DNA from: Chloroflexota bacterium
GTDB taxonomy: Bacteria; Chloroflexota; Anaerolineae; Anaerolineales; Villigracilaceae
Assembly: GCA_029782225.1 (NCBI GenBank)
Contig: JAKOVF010000107.1
Span: 1 to 60,096 of the forward strand
Direction of reading: 5' to 3'
Length of the DNA stretch: 60,096 nt
Positions within the stretch are counted from its first letter, which is position 1, and each line of letters begins with the position of its first letter. A program made the translations under genes and the position numbers. Shown here one piece after another: positions 16,449 to 25,058 of this stretch. The notes below the pieces were generated by a model. It had not been told where the DNA came from. It saw nothing but the letters and a program-made list of their open reading frames with translations, and did no database searches.

Positions 16449-18707
16449 ATGAAAGCGTTTCGCTGGTTGAATCTATTTTTCATCGCAAGTTTTCTCGCAG
16501 CTTGTAGCCAGACGAGCATCGGCGTCCCACAACTTTTTGCATCTCCCACCTCGCCTCTGCCCACAGCGCAGGCTACGATTCGCCCTGCCCCCGATGCTCA
16601 GGCCGCGGTCAAGGCGTTTCTCGAAGCACTTAAGAACGGCGACTATGCAGGCATGTACTCGATGTTAAGCAAGGCCAGCCAGGACTCGATCACGCTCGAG
16701 GCTTTCACTGCCCGATACAACGACGCGCTGAATAACATGAGCGCATCCAGCCTGGACTATGAGACGGTCTCGTCTCTGCTTAGCCCCTACACTGCCGACG
16801 TGGCCTTCCGAATTACCTATCATACGGTGCTCGTTGGTGACATCCAGCGCGACATCGTCATGCGGCTCGCACTTGAGGGCGAGCAATGGAAAGTGCAGTG
16901 GCAGGACGGGTTGATCCTGCCTGAACTTGCGGGCGGCAACGTCCTGAAAATGGACTATGAAGTGCCTGCGCGCGGTAACATTTACGATAAGGATGGCTTG
17001 CCAATCGTTGCCCAATCGGACGCATATGCCTTCGGCGTCATCCCCGGCCAGATCAACGAAAAGACACAGGAAACATTGATCGCCGAACTTGCAAACCTGT
17101 GCGGCTACAAGCGGGACGATGTCGAAGCCACCATCCTGAGCGCCGGCCCGGATTGGTACCTGCCCATGTGTGAAGGGACACGTGAGGAGGCTCAGCGGTT
17201 GCTTTCCATCAACCCCGGCGGCCTCGTTGTAAGCGGATATAACTCCCGCTACTATTTTGACCAGGGACTTGCCTCGCACGTGGTTGGTTATACCCAGCTC
17301 ATTAACCAGGAACAATTGGACAAATACCGCCGCCTCGGTTACCGCGGCGATGAAAGAGTGGGACAAGCCGGCATTGAAAAGTGGGCCGAAGATTATCTTG
17401 CTGGCAAACATGGCGGATCTCTTTATGTCATCAACCCGACGACGAATCAGATCATTACCCGCCTGGGAGAAAGCGCGCCCCAACCCGCGGATTCGGTGTA
17501 TCTCACGTTGAACAAGAACCTGCAATATTATGCAGAACAGGTCATACAGGAATTTACCGGTGGCGCGGCCATTGTCGTGCTCGAACGTGACACGGGTCGC
17601 GTGCTCGCCATGGCATCCTCACCGAGTTATGATGCAAACCTCTTTGATCCAACCAATGCCAACAGCGCCGATGGACTTGCGAATCTGATGAGCAGCCCGA
17701 ACGATCCCCTGGTCAGCCGCGCTACGCAAAGCTCATTCCCGCTTGGCTCGGTATTCAAGGTCATTACCATGTCCGCGGCGCTCGAAAGCGGCTTATACCA
17801 AAAGGACACAACCTACAATTGTCAGTATGATTTCACCGAACTGTCCGACCAGGTGAGACACGACTGGACCTGGCAGCACTGCCAGGATCGGCTCGCGAGC
17901 GGTCGCGAATGTAATACCAGCGACAGCCTGCCTTCCGGCAATCTCACTCTTCAGGAAGGATTGATGCGCTCCTGCAATCCTTACTTCTGGCATATTGGGA
18001 ATGACCTGTTTTCAAACTGGAACCGCGGCTCGGACATTGCCAACATGGCACGTGCCTTTGGCCTTGGCTCCCCCACCGGCATTGAACAGGTCGCAGAGGT
18101 CCCCGGGCAGATCACGGATCCGACCGACCCGGTGCAGGCCGTCAATCAGGCCATCGGCCAGGGCGACGTGCTCGTCACTCCTTTGCAGGTGGCGAGGTTC
18201 ATTGCTGCGGTCGGCAATGGCGGGACTCTTTATCGGCCCCAGGTTGTGGAGAAAATCCAGCCCATCGAAGGCGACCCCGTTTACACATTCAAGCCAGAAC
18301 CGCAAGCGACATTGCCTCTGCGCAAAGAGAATCTGCAAATCCTGCAGGAGGCATTGCGCATGGTAGTTGAGAATCCTCGCGGCACGGCCAACTTCCGCTT
18401 GCGTGGGCTGTCTGTCCCTGTGGCGGGAAAGACCGGCACAGCGGAATCTGGTTCCGGTAAGCCGCATGCCTGGTTCGCCGGTTACACCATGAACAGTGAA
18501 AGCTCCGGCCTGCCAGATATCGCCATTGCGGTCATTGTCGAAAATATCGGCGAAGGCTCTGACTATGCCGCACCCATCTTCCAGCGCATGGTACAGGTCT
18601 ATTACACCGGCACACCCCAGGCTATTCTCTGGTTTGAAGATACCTATGGCGTGTTGAAAACCCCGACCCCAATTGGCGGCATCCCGACCAAGACTCCGAA
18701 ACCATAA
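16449..18707 (+). CDS. Class B penicillin-binding protein (lipoprotein, MecA-like N domain)
   Basis: This 752-residue D,D-transpeptidase cross-links peptidoglycan outside the membrane. A lipoprotein signal (LAAC, Cys19) replaces the usual transmembrane anchor. Residues about 48-150 form an NTF2-like domain of the MecA-N type (AAVKAFLEALKNGDYAGMYSML). The PBP dimerisation domain follows (PARGNIYDKDG), then the transpeptidase with Ser434-x-x-Lys437 (SVFK), Ser508-Cys-Asn510 and Lys661-Thr-Gly. All catalytic motifs are intact. The Cys-rich insertion near 460-500 is unusual. The C terminus is Pro/Thr-rich. A perfect hairpin follows at 18714-18747. Confidence 0.92.
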   Translation: MKAFRWLNLFFIASFLAACSQTSIGVPQLFASPTSPLPTAQATIRPAPDAQAAVKAFLEALKNGDYAGMYSMLSKASQDSITLEAFTARYNDALNNMSASSLDYETVSSLLSPYTADVAFRITYHTVLVGDIQRDIVMRLALEGEQWKVQWQDGLILPELAGGNVLKMDYEVPARGNIYDKDGLPIVAQSDAYAFGVIPGQINEKTQETLIAELANLCGYKRDDVEATILSAGPDWYLPMCEGTREEAQRLLSINPGGLVVSGYNSRYYFDQGLASHVVGYTQLINQEQLDKYRRLGYRGDERVGQAGIEKWAEDYLAGKHGGSLYVINPTTNQIITRLGESAPQPADSVYLTLNKNLQYYAEQVIQEFTGGAAIVVLERDTGRVLAMASSPSYDANLFDPTNANSADGLANLMSSPNDPLVSRATQSSFPLGSVFKVITMSAALESGLYQKDTTYNCQYDFTELSDQVRHDWTWQHCQDRLASGRECNTSDSLPSGNLTLQEGLMRSCNPYFWHIGNDLFSNWNRGSDIANMARAFGLGSPTGIEQVAEVPGQITDPTDPVQAVNQAIGQGDVLVTPLQVARFIAAVGNGGTLYRPQVVEKIQPIEGDPVYTFKPEPQATLPLRKENLQILQEALRMVVENPRGTANFRLRGLSVPVAGKTGTAESGSGKPHAWFAGYTMNSESSGLPDIAIAVIVENIGEGSDYAAPIFQRMVQVYYTGTPQAILWFEDTYGVLKTPTPIGGIPTKTPKP

Positions 18708-18713
18708 TAGCAA

Positions 18714-18747
18714 AGACCTGACAGGTTTCGGGAAACCTGTCAGGTCT
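18714..18747. terminator. Perfect 15-bp hairpin after the PBP gene
   Basis: AGACCTGACAGGTTT pairs with AAACCTGTCAGGTCT around a CGGG loop. It follows the PBP stop by 6 bases, but no T run follows. It may act as a terminator or be one of the long intergenic palindromes seen across the window. It also separates the PBP gene from rsgA and argues against an rsgA start further upstream. Confidence 0.5.
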
Positions 18748-18762
18748 GATAATGGGAAATAT

Positions 18763-19671
18763 TTGACCAACGACTCGACGCTACATGGTTTGATCATCCG
18801 GGCCCAGTCTGGTTTCTTTACAGTGGAAACCGGGCAGGGCCTTGTCGTTTGTCAATTGCGCGGCAAGTTGAAGCAGGGCAAAGCCAAAGGGGATATTGCC
18901 GCGCTCGGTGACCACGTCCGCATCACGGTGTTGGCGGATGGATCCGGGGTGATCGAAGAAGTCGAAGAACGGAAGCAAGCCCTGGTCCGGCTCGACCCGC
19001 GGCCGCAGGGTGAATATCAGCAGGTCCTGGTCGCGAATGTCGACCAGATCGTCTTCGTCTTCGCGTGTGCACACCCACATCCAAGGTTGAAAATGCTGGA
19101 TCGGTTCCTGGTCATCGCCGAGAAACAAGGTATCCCGCCGCTCATCGTCGCGAACAAAATTGATCTTGTGGAATATTCCCAGCAAATCTTTGGCCTGTAT
19201 TCGAAGATCGGATATCGTGTGCTTTACACTTCGGTGAAACAAAGAGTCGGCGTGGATGAATTGCATGAAGCCCTGAAAAACAAAATCTCCGCGCTGGCCG
19301 GACCGAGCGGTGTGGGCAAGTCGAGCCTGTTGAACGCGATACAGCCTGGGCTCGGGCTGGCCGTAAATGAAGTCAGCGCCGCCCTGAACAAAGGCAAACA
19401 TACGACCGTAACGCGCGAGTTGTTTCGGCTCGATGCCGGCGGATATGTAGCCGATACGCCGGGACTCAAATCCCTGGCGCTGTGGGATACCGAGCCCCAG
19501 GAAATAGACGCGTATTTCCCTGAACTTGCGCCTCTCGTTTCGCAATGTCAGTTCAGCGATTGCACGCATATTCATGAGCCGGGCTGTGCCGTGCGCGCCG
19601 CACTGGCTGAAGGCAGGATTCATCCGGAACGATACGAATCGTATTTGAGATTGCGAGCCGGGCAGGAATGA
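18763..19671 (+). CDS. rsgA: Ribosome small-subunit-dependent GTPase A
   Basis: This circularly permuted GTPase of about 302 residues helps mature the 30S subunit. An OB domain comes first, then the GTPase motifs in permuted order: G4 (VANKIDL), G1 (GPSGVGKSS), a TTVTRE switch and G3 (DTPG). The C-terminal zinc-knuckle helix follows (CQFSDCTHIHEPGC: Cys, Cys-x-His, Cys). The start is uncertain. In-frame ATGs upstream lie inside the PBP gene or the palindrome, so TTG at 18763 is the best choice. Its stop is followed within 10 bases by another palindrome, before holB. Confidence 0.88.
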   Translation: MTNDSTLHGLIIRAQSGFFTVETGQGLVVCQLRGKLKQGKAKGDIAALGDHVRITVLADGSGVIEEVEERKQALVRLDPRPQGEYQQVLVANVDQIVFVFACAHPHPRLKMLDRFLVIAEKQGIPPLIVANKIDLVEYSQQIFGLYSKIGYRVLYTSVKQRVGVDELHEALKNKISALAGPSGVGKSSLLNAIQPGLGLAVNEVSAALNKGKHTTVTRELFRLDAGGYVADTPGLKSLALWDTEPQEIDAYFPELAPLVSQCQFSDCTHIHEPGCAVRAALAEGRIHPERYESYLRLRAGQE

Positions 19672-19675
19672 GCGG

Positions 19676-19737
19676 GGTGACAGTCACTTCTGCCCCTTCG
19701 CCGCACTTCTGGGTGTTTCGCGAAAGTGACTGTCACC
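19676..19737. repeat. Inverted repeat built from the GTGAC-N-GTCAC palindrome
   Basis: GGTGACAGTCACTT (19676-19689) and AAGTGACTGTCACC (19724-19737) are exact complements. Each arm is itself a near-perfect palindrome, GTGAC-N-GTCAC. It lies between rsgA and holB. The same unit recurs at 31830-31840 and twice at 44078-44106. Confidence 0.65.
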
Positions 19738-19754
19738 TGTTAGAATCAAACCCA

Positions 19755-20747
19755 ATGAGTGACAACTGGAATCTCCTCGGCCACGAATGGGCAGTGGATA
19801 TGCTCCGCCACCATATTAAATATGACGGGCTGCGCCATGCGTATCTCTTCGCGGGACCTCCGGGCCTGGGCCGCCGGACTCTGGCCTTGCGCCTGGCCCA
19901 GGCATTGAACTGTGAAAGACCGCTCGGGCCCGGTGTACCTTGTCTCACGTGCCGCACATGCAAACAGATCGAATCCATGCAGCATCCTGATCTGGTGGTT
20001 GTGCAGGCCGAATCAGAGGGCGGGATTCTCAAAGTGGACCAGGTTCGTGAAGTACAACACTCCTTGTCGCTCAAACCTTATCAATCGAAATTCCGGGTGG
20101 CAATCTTTTTGCGATTTCAGGAAGCCAACGACAACGCAGCCAACGCTCTCCTGAAAACTCTGGAGGAGGCTCCTCCGCACGCGGTCTTGATCCTTACAGC
20201 AGATAGCCCGGAGCAATTACTGCCGACCATCGTTTCGCGCTGTGAGATTCTGCGCCTGCACCCGCTTCCCATCGAAGCCATCGAAGCGGACTTGCTGTCT
20301 CGCGGCGTCGAAGCAGAGCGCGCCCGTTTGCTCGCTCACATCAGTGGAGGACGTCCAGGTTATGCGCGCAGGCTCATGGACGACGCGTCCTTGCTCGAAA
20401 AACGCGAGGAAAGACTGAATGACCTGCAAACTTTACTGCCCGCAGCCCGGGTTGAGAAATTTGCATATGTCGCTGAAAAACTCTCAAAAGATAAAGATAC
20501 GATGCGGCAGACGATGCTGATCTGGCTCTCCTACTGGCGCGACGTCATGCTGCGTGTGGCCGGAGCCGGGACTCCCCTTGTCAATGTGGATCGCAACATG
20601 GAAATCGAATTCCTCGCCGGGCGGCTGAATCTCTCCGCTGTGCGGCGTGTGGTGCAGGATTTGGAAAACGGGTTGGAAAAATTGGAACGGAATGTAAACC
20701 CCAGATTGCTGGCTGAGGTCTTGTTGCTGGATTGGCCCAGAGTGTAA
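19755..20747 (+). CDS. holB: DNA polymerase III delta-prime subunit
   Basis: This 330-residue AAA+ clamp-loader subunit has a degenerate Walker A (FAGPPGLGRRTLA). The zinc module has four Cys (CLTCRTC preceded by a Cys in NCERPLGPG), followed by LKTLEEAPPHAVLIL and the SRC sensor segment (IVSRCEILRL). The start MSDNWNLLGHEW at 19755 is chosen because the upstream in-frame sequence lies within an inverted repeat. Delta-prime links the tau/gamma ATPases to delta during sliding-clamp loading. The next gene starts 11 bases downstream with a good ribosome binding site. Confidence 0.9.
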   Translation: MSDNWNLLGHEWAVDMLRHHIKYDGLRHAYLFAGPPGLGRRTLALRLAQALNCERPLGPGVPCLTCRTCKQIESMQHPDLVVVQAESEGGILKVDQVREVQHSLSLKPYQSKFRVAIFLRFQEANDNAANALLKTLEEAPPHAVLILTADSPEQLLPTIVSRCEILRLHPLPIEAIEADLLSRGVEAERARLLAHISGGRPGYARRLMDDASLLEKREERLNDLQTLLPAARVEKFAYVAEKLSKDKDTMRQTMLIWLSYWRDVMLRVAGAGTPLVNVDRNMEIEFLAGRLNLSAVRRVVQDLENGLEKLERNVNPRLLAEVLLLDWPRV

Positions 20748-20757
20748 GGAGAACCAA

Positions 20758-21171
20758 ATGCAGGAATCTTTATTGGCGAAAAAGATGAACTTGAAGACGG
20801 GGCAACGGGCGATCATCCTCCATGCTCCTGAAGGATTTTTGCAGGAACTTCAACCCCTCCCTGACCAGGTCAGAGTTTCCGAGAAAATTGAAGGGAAAGC
20901 GGACTGGGTGCAGGTCTTTGTAAAAAGCCAGGCCGAGTTGGAGAACATCTTTCCAAGGCTTCTGAAAATTCTCAAACAGGAATCCATTCTGTGGATTTCC
21001 TTTCCCAAAGGGGCATCCAAGATCCAAACGGACCTGACCCGCGACAAGGGCTGGGGCGTCGTCCAGGCCTCGGGCCTGAAGTGGCTCAAGCTTATCTCGG
21101 TCAATGAGACCTGGTCCGCTTTTTCGTTGAGACCCTATAAGCCCGGGGAGGCACGGCAGACGTTTCGCTAA
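20758..21171 (+). CDS. DUF3052-like protein of unknown function
   Basis: This 137-residue protein contains LWISFPKGASKIQTDLTRDKGW, a pattern seen in the DUF3052 family, and a C-terminal VNETWSAFSLRP. There are no membrane segments or catalytic motifs. AAGGAGAACCAAATG gives an excellent ribosome binding site, and the gene follows holB closely, so they share a transcript. The function is unknown. Confidence 0.7.
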   Translation: MQESLLAKKMNLKTGQRAIILHAPEGFLQELQPLPDQVRVSEKIEGKADWVQVFVKSQAELENIFPRLLKILKQESILWISFPKGASKIQTDLTRDKGWGVVQASGLKWLKLISVNETWSAFSLRPYKPGEARQTFR

Positions 21172-21224
21172 TGTCATTGCCCTGCCTGCTTTCCCGCACC
21201 TCCATCTCACTCAGCATAACGAAA

Positions 21225-21325
21225 GGCGCGGGGCTTCCGGCAGGGTTGCGAGGAGCGGAGCGACGGAGCAATCCTTAGAATACTGGAGATTGCTTCGCCC
21301 TGGCGGGCTCGCAATGACGGATAAA
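21225..21325. repeat. REP-like intergenic palindrome
   Basis: Partial inverted repeats GCGAGGAGCGGAGCGACGGAG, GCAATCC, GGAGATTGCTTCG and CTCGCAATGAC form a long imperfect hairpin between two small conserved genes. It belongs to the same loose family as 53976-54071 (GAAGCAATCTCC and GCTCGCAATAACG). Confidence 0.5.
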
Positions 21326-21339
21326 TACAGGAGACAATT

Positions 21340-21558
21340 ATGTGCAGAAGTATCAAACCCTTGCGCCTTCCTGATCGTCCTGCCACGGAACAGGAAATAC
21401 AGGAAGCCGCGCTGCAATTCGTTCGCAAAGTCAGTGGTTATCGAAAACCGTCAAAAGCGAATCAGGTAGCGTTTGATAAGGCTGTAGAAGAAATAGCACA
21501 AACAACTCAGCGTTTACTGGATGATTTAGTGGTCAATGCAAAAGTGCTAACGACATAA
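21340..21558 (+). CDS. DUF2277 family protein
   Basis: This 72-residue protein shows the DUF2277 pattern from end to end: MCRSIKPL, PPAT-like RPATEQEIQEAALQFVRKVSG, KPSKANQVAFDKAVEEIA and a C-terminal RLLDDLV. The length matches the family. The function is unknown. The ATG follows AGGAGACAATT. A gene for a B3/B4-domain protein begins 16 bases downstream. Confidence 0.88.
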   Translation: MCRSIKPLRLPDRPATEQEIQEAALQFVRKVSGYRKPSKANQVAFDKAVEEIAQTTQRLLDDLVVNAKVLTT

Positions 21559-21573
21559 CACCCGGATGCCAGT

Positions 21574-22242
21574 ATGTTCAATGTAACCGAATCATGGAAA
21601 ACTTCTTATCCCGATGCTCATGCAGGTGTGCTCGTCATGCGCGGCGCAGAGAATCCTTCCACTCATTCCGAGCTGGAAAACCGCAAGAAGGATTTGGAAT
21701 CTCAACTCCGGGCGCAATTTGGGGGGCAGGATCGAAAGGCGATTGAGGCGCTTCCAACCATTGCAGCGTATAACGCCTACTACAAGAAATTCAAGAAGTC
21801 CTATCATGTTCAGGGACAATTGGAATCGGTCGTCTTCAAAGACCGCGCGATTCCCAGTGTCGCGGCACTGGTGGAAGCGATGTTCATGGCCGAGATCAAG
21901 AATCTGATGCTCACGGCAGGTCATGACTTTGATCAGTTGAAGTTGCCATTGACTCTAAATGTCGCTCGCGGCGACGAAACTTATACTTTGATGCGCGGAC
22001 CGGAGCAAATCCTGAAAGCGGGTGATATGTTCATAGCCGATCAAGAGGGTGTTATTTCCAGCATCATCTACGGCCCTGATCAACGGACTCAGATCACACC
22101 GATGACGCGCAATGTTATTTTTACCGTATATGTCCCGTCCGGCATCAGCACGGATGCAGTACAGAGTCATCTGCAGGATATTCGCGATTATGTGCTGATC
22201 GTTTCACCCGACGCAAAAGTGGAAATGCTCCAGATCTTCTAG
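21574..22242 (+). CDS. B3/B4 domain-containing protein (PheT-like fold)
   Basis: This 222-residue protein resembles stand-alone B3/B4 domains of phenylalanyl-tRNA synthetase beta (segments YYKKFKKSYHVQGQLESVVFK, IPSVAALVEAMFMAEIKN and the GDMFIADQEGVISSIIYGPD barrel). In PheRS this region contributes to editing of misacylated tRNA. The stand-alone proteins are not functionally settled, so a tRNA-editing role is only suggested. The start is ATG 21574. Confidence 0.75.
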   Translation: MFNVTESWKTSYPDAHAGVLVMRGAENPSTHSELENRKKDLESQLRAQFGGQDRKAIEALPTIAAYNAYYKKFKKSYHVQGQLESVVFKDRAIPSVAALVEAMFMAEIKNLMLTAGHDFDQLKLPLTLNVARGDETYTLMRGPEQILKAGDMFIADQEGVISSIIYGPDQRTQITPMTRNVIFTVYVPSGISTDAVQSHLQDIRDYVLIVSPDAKVEMLQIF

Positions 22243-22258
22243 GATTCTGTCACACCTG

Positions 22259-22279
22259 CACTTGCGTGCGGTGCAAGTG
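22259..22279 (+). terminator. Short hairpin after the B3/B4 gene
   Basis: CACTTGC and GCAAGTG form a 7-bp stem with a 7-base loop 17 bases after the stop. There is no T run, so termination is uncertain. Confidence 0.3.
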
Positions 22280-22370
22280 TTACAAGGCGGGTGCTTTTCC
22301 TGACGGGGCAATCCCCTGATAACCAGAAGATTGCTTCGCCCATATTGGGGGTCGCATTGAAAAGATCCAT

Positions 22371-22387
22371 CGTAATACTTTCTTAAG
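22371..22387 (+). promoter_or_regulatory. Putative response-regulator box (11-bp direct repeat)
   Basis: CGTAAT (22371) and CTTAAG (22382) are spaced 11 bp start to start, the helical-turn spacing typical of PhoB/OmpR-family sites. The box lies about 34 bases before the response-regulator ATG. A near-identical box (CGTAAT then CGTAAG, also 11 bp) precedes the thioredoxin-like gene at 24342-24358. This implies autoregulation by the adjacent regulator. Confidence 0.5.
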
Positions 22388-22420
22388 AACTTCCGTATCA
22401 AAATCAAGTATCATCTGCAC

Positions 22421-23110
22421 ATGGACAAACGCATCCTCGTGGTTGAAGATGAGCCGAGCCTCGCCGAGGTGGTGAGCCTGTATTTGAAGCGCGCCGGCTT
22501 CCAGGTGCAGACTGCGTCCGATGGCCGCGCGGCCATGTCCATCCTGGAAAAGCAGATCCCCGACTTTGTCATCATGGACCTCATGCTTCCGGGGATTGAC
22601 GGCATCGCCATCACCCGTTGGCTGCGTGACCGGTCCGACGTGCCGATCATCATGGTCACAGCTCGACGGGAGGAAGTGGACCGCATCGCCGGGCTCGAAA
22701 TGGGCGCGGACGATTACGTGGTCAAGCCGTTCAGTCCGCAGGAGTTGGTGAGCCGGGTCCGGGCGGTGATGAGGCGTCTCGGACGGGAACAGCCTGAGGC
22801 GGAGTCCGACCGGGCTTTGTCCTTCGATTCAATTTCCATTGACCCGCGCACGCGCCTGGTCACGATAAAAGAGTCCCCCATTGAATTAACCGTCAAAGAG
22901 TTCGATATGCTGTATTTGCTGGCGCGTCATCCAAAGCAGGTCTTTACACGCGACCAACTGCTGGAACGTGTGTGGGGTGGCGCGGAATATATTGACCCTG
23001 GCACGGTCACTGTGCATGTGCGCCGCCTGCGCGAAAAGATCGAGAGCGATCCGTCGAAGCCAAATCATTTGCTGACCGTGTGGGGCGTTGGATACAAGTT
23101 CGAGCCATGA
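22421..23110 (+). CDS. OmpR/PhoB-family response regulator
   Basis: This 229-residue regulator has a receiver domain (1-120) with acidic pocket Glu9/Asp10, phospho-acceptor Asp53 (VIMDLMLPG) and Lys in VVKPFS. A winged-helix DNA-binding domain follows (RDQLLERVWG, GTVTVHVRRLREKIE, TVWGVGYKF). The ATG is 34 bases after an 11-bp direct repeat likely to be its own operator. The stop overlaps the kinase start (ATGA). The cognate signal is unknown; neighbours suggest envelope redox stress. Confidence 0.93.
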   Translation: MDKRILVVEDEPSLAEVVSLYLKRAGFQVQTASDGRAAMSILEKQIPDFVIMDLMLPGIDGIAITRWLRDRSDVPIIMVTARREEVDRIAGLEMGADDYVVKPFSPQELVSRVRAVMRRLGREQPEAESDRALSFDSISIDPRTRLVTIKESPIELTVKEFDMLYLLARHPKQVFTRDQLLERVWGGAEYIDPGTVTVHVRRLREKIESDPSKPNHLLTVWGVGYKFEP

Positions 23111-24324
23111 AATCATTGACTGCCCGCTTTGTAACCGGTGTACTGCTGATCGTCGCCCTGTCGCTCGGCGTCTTTACCCTATTGATGTCGCCGCCATCGA
23201 GTGACCTGAGGTTGATGGCGATGTTCCTGGGACTCACCGCGTTATTCTCCGCGCTGGTGGGATACGCTGCCTACAGATTTGGCTGGATCAATCTCTCGCC
23301 TACGCTGCGATGGTCGCTGCTTGGGGGATACGCGCTTTCAAGCCTGCTCACTTTTTTCAACGTCTGGTTCTCGGCGCAGATGATGTTCGCCAGCAAACAT
23401 GATTTGCTGCTCGCCATTGTGCTGTTGTTCTTCGCAGGCGGGATGGCCATGGCGCTGGGATACTTCCTCTCCGGCACGATCACAAATCGCATCCATCTTC
23501 TCAAAGGCGCGGCAGAGAAGTTATCCGAAGGAGATTTGAAGACGCGCGTATCTGTCAGGGGACGGGATGAGGTGGCCGCGCTGGCACAGGCGTTCAACCA
23601 AATGGCCGGACAGCTCGAAGCTGCGGATAAAAAACAACGCGAGCTCGAGCGTATGCGCGCCGATTTGATCACATGGGTTGGTCATGACCTGCAAACGCCG
23701 CTGGCGTCCATCCGTGCGATCCTCGAGGCATTGCAGGATAAAGTTGTGGATGATCCTGAAACAATTACGCGTTATTTGAATACAGCGCAGCGCGACGTCC
23801 GATCTCTTTCTGTTTTGATCGACGACCTCTTTCAAATGGCGCAACTTGATACCGGCGGAATCCCGTTGGATCGCGCTCCTTCATCGCTGGCGGATCTCAT
23901 CTCCGATACGCTGGAATCTTTTTCAGAGCTGGCATCGCGTCAACAGGTCAAACTCGAAGGCAGCGTCGAACCAGGTATTGACCCCGTCAACATGGACACA
24001 CAGCGCATTGGACGCGTGCTCAACAATCTGGTCGGCAACGCGCTGCGGCACACGCCGGCCGAGGGCGAGGTCAAGGTCTATGCGCGGCGAACAGGCATCG
24101 GCGTCGAGGTGACCGTTTCAGATAGTGGGGAGGGAATCCGCGCTGAGGATCTGCCTCACGTCTTCGAAAGCTTTTATCGCGGGGAAAAGTCACGCAGCCG
24201 TTCAACCGGCGGAGCAGGGCTGGGACTTGCCATCTCGCGCGGCATCGTCCAGGCGCATGGCGGCGACATCCACGTGCAAAGCGAGCCGGGCCGCGGCAGT
24301 CAGTTCACGTTCACGCTTCCCTAA
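23107..24324 (+). CDS. Membrane sensor histidine kinase
   Basis: This 405-residue kinase has an N-terminal region of four hydrophobic segments (about 8-27, 38-58, 69-88 and 99-122) with short loops and no large extracellular domain. It therefore probably senses within or near the membrane. A HAMP domain (about 123-175) is followed by HisKA with His193 (GHDLQTPLASIRA) and HATPase motifs: N box NNLVGNALRHTP, G1 DSGEGI, F box FESFYRG and G2 GGAGLGLAIS. The gene is coupled to the response regulator by the ATGA overlap. Confidence 0.93.
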   Translation: MKSLTARFVTGVLLIVALSLGVFTLLMSPPSSDLRLMAMFLGLTALFSALVGYAAYRFGWINLSPTLRWSLLGGYALSSLLTFFNVWFSAQMMFASKHDLLLAIVLLFFAGGMAMALGYFLSGTITNRIHLLKGAAEKLSEGDLKTRVSVRGRDEVAALAQAFNQMAGQLEAADKKQRELERMRADLITWVGHDLQTPLASIRAILEALQDKVVDDPETITRYLNTAQRDVRSLSVLIDDLFQMAQLDTGGIPLDRAPSSLADLISDTLESFSELASRQQVKLEGSVEPGIDPVNMDTQRIGRVLNNLVGNALRHTPAEGEVKVYARRTGIGVEVTVSDSGEGIRAEDLPHVFESFYRGEKSRSRSTGGAGLGLAISRGIVQAHGGDIHVQSEPGRGSQFTFTLP

Positions 24325-24341
24325 CGAAACTCTCACCGTCG

Positions 24342-24358
24342 CGTAATCTTTTCGTAAG
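24342..24358 (+). promoter_or_regulatory. Second putative response-regulator box
   Basis: CGTAAT (24342) and CGTAAG (24353) repeat with 11-bp spacing, followed by TACAAT (24369-24374) as a possible -10. It lies about 40 bases before the thioredoxin-like gene, in the same arrangement as the box before the regulator gene. Confidence 0.5.
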
Positions 24359-24397
24359 GAAGTTTCCTTACAATCGCCCCATCCAAAAAGGCGAACT

Positions 24398-24943
24398 ATG
24401 AAACGCATCCTTGCCGGACTTTTATTCCTGATCCTGACAGCCTGTACGGCGATTCCAACGAGTGACCCCATGCAATTGACTACCGCTTCTCTTCCGGACC
24501 TCGGGACGGCTCCCGAACTGACAAATGATACCTGGCTGAATGTGGATGCACCTCTCCGCCTCGCCGATTTGCGCGGCAAAGTAGTCGCCCTGGATATGTG
24601 GACATTTGGCTGCATCAACTGCCAGCATGTAATTCCTTCGCTGAAGCAGTGGGACGAAACATACCGCGATCAGGGTCTTGTCATCATCGGCAATCATTTT
24701 CCCGAATTCAGCTATGAAGCCGACTTGAACAACCTGAAAGATGCAGTAAAACGCTACGACATCAAATATGCGGTCGCACAGGATAATGAAGCATTAACCT
24801 GGAACGCATACAATAATCAGTACTGGCCTGCTCTGTACCTGATCGACAAACGCGGTCACATCCGCTATGTCCACATTGGTGAAGGAGCCTACAGCCAGAC
24901 AGAGTCGGCCATTCAGACTTTGCTTGCGGAGACATACCCGTAA
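24398..24943 (+). CDS. Thioredoxin-like lipoprotein (DipZ/TlpA type)
   Basis: This 181-residue protein has a lipoprotein signal (LTAC, Cys16) and a thioredoxin fold with Cys72-Ile-Asn-Cys75 in MWTFGCINCQHVIP, characteristic of DipZ/TlpA-type extracytoplasmic thioredoxins. It should reduce or exchange disulfides at the outer face of the membrane. Directly downstream are msrP and msrQ, which repair oxidised methionine in exported proteins. The upstream direct repeat suggests control by the adjacent two-component system. Confidence 0.88.
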   Translation: MKRILAGLLFLILTACTAIPTSDPMQLTTASLPDLGTAPELTNDTWLNVDAPLRLADLRGKVVALDMWTFGCINCQHVIPSLKQWDETYRDQGLVIIGNHFPEFSYEADLNNLKDAVKRYDIKYAVAQDNEALTWNAYNNQYWPALYLIDKRGHIRYVHIGEGAYSQTESAIQTLLAETYP

Positions 24944-24950
24944 CATTAAT

Positions 24951-25033
24951 ATGTCATTCTGAGGGAGCGTTCACCGCGACCGAAGAATCTCGTTCTCGGT
25001 GATGGAGATTCTTCGCTTCGCTCAGAATGACAT
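24951..25033. repeat. Nested inverted repeat (ATGTCATTCTGAG family)
   Basis: ATGTCATTCTGAG (24951-24963) pairs with CTCAGAATGACAT (25021-25033). Inside it, GAAGAATCTC (24982-24991) pairs with GAGATTCTTC (25005-25014). It occupies the gap between the thioredoxin-like gene and msrP. This nested form is a widespread REP-like element, from general knowledge. Confidence 0.7.
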
Positions 25034-25058
25034 GAAACTTATTGATAGGAGTTTCACC

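Noticed and set aside
16665..17525. 286-codon minus-strand frame inside the PBP gene
   Set aside because: Antisense shadow of an intact PBP with all catalytic motifs.
18781..19623. 280-codon minus-strand frame opposite rsgA
   Set aside because: Antisense shadow; rsgA is intact.
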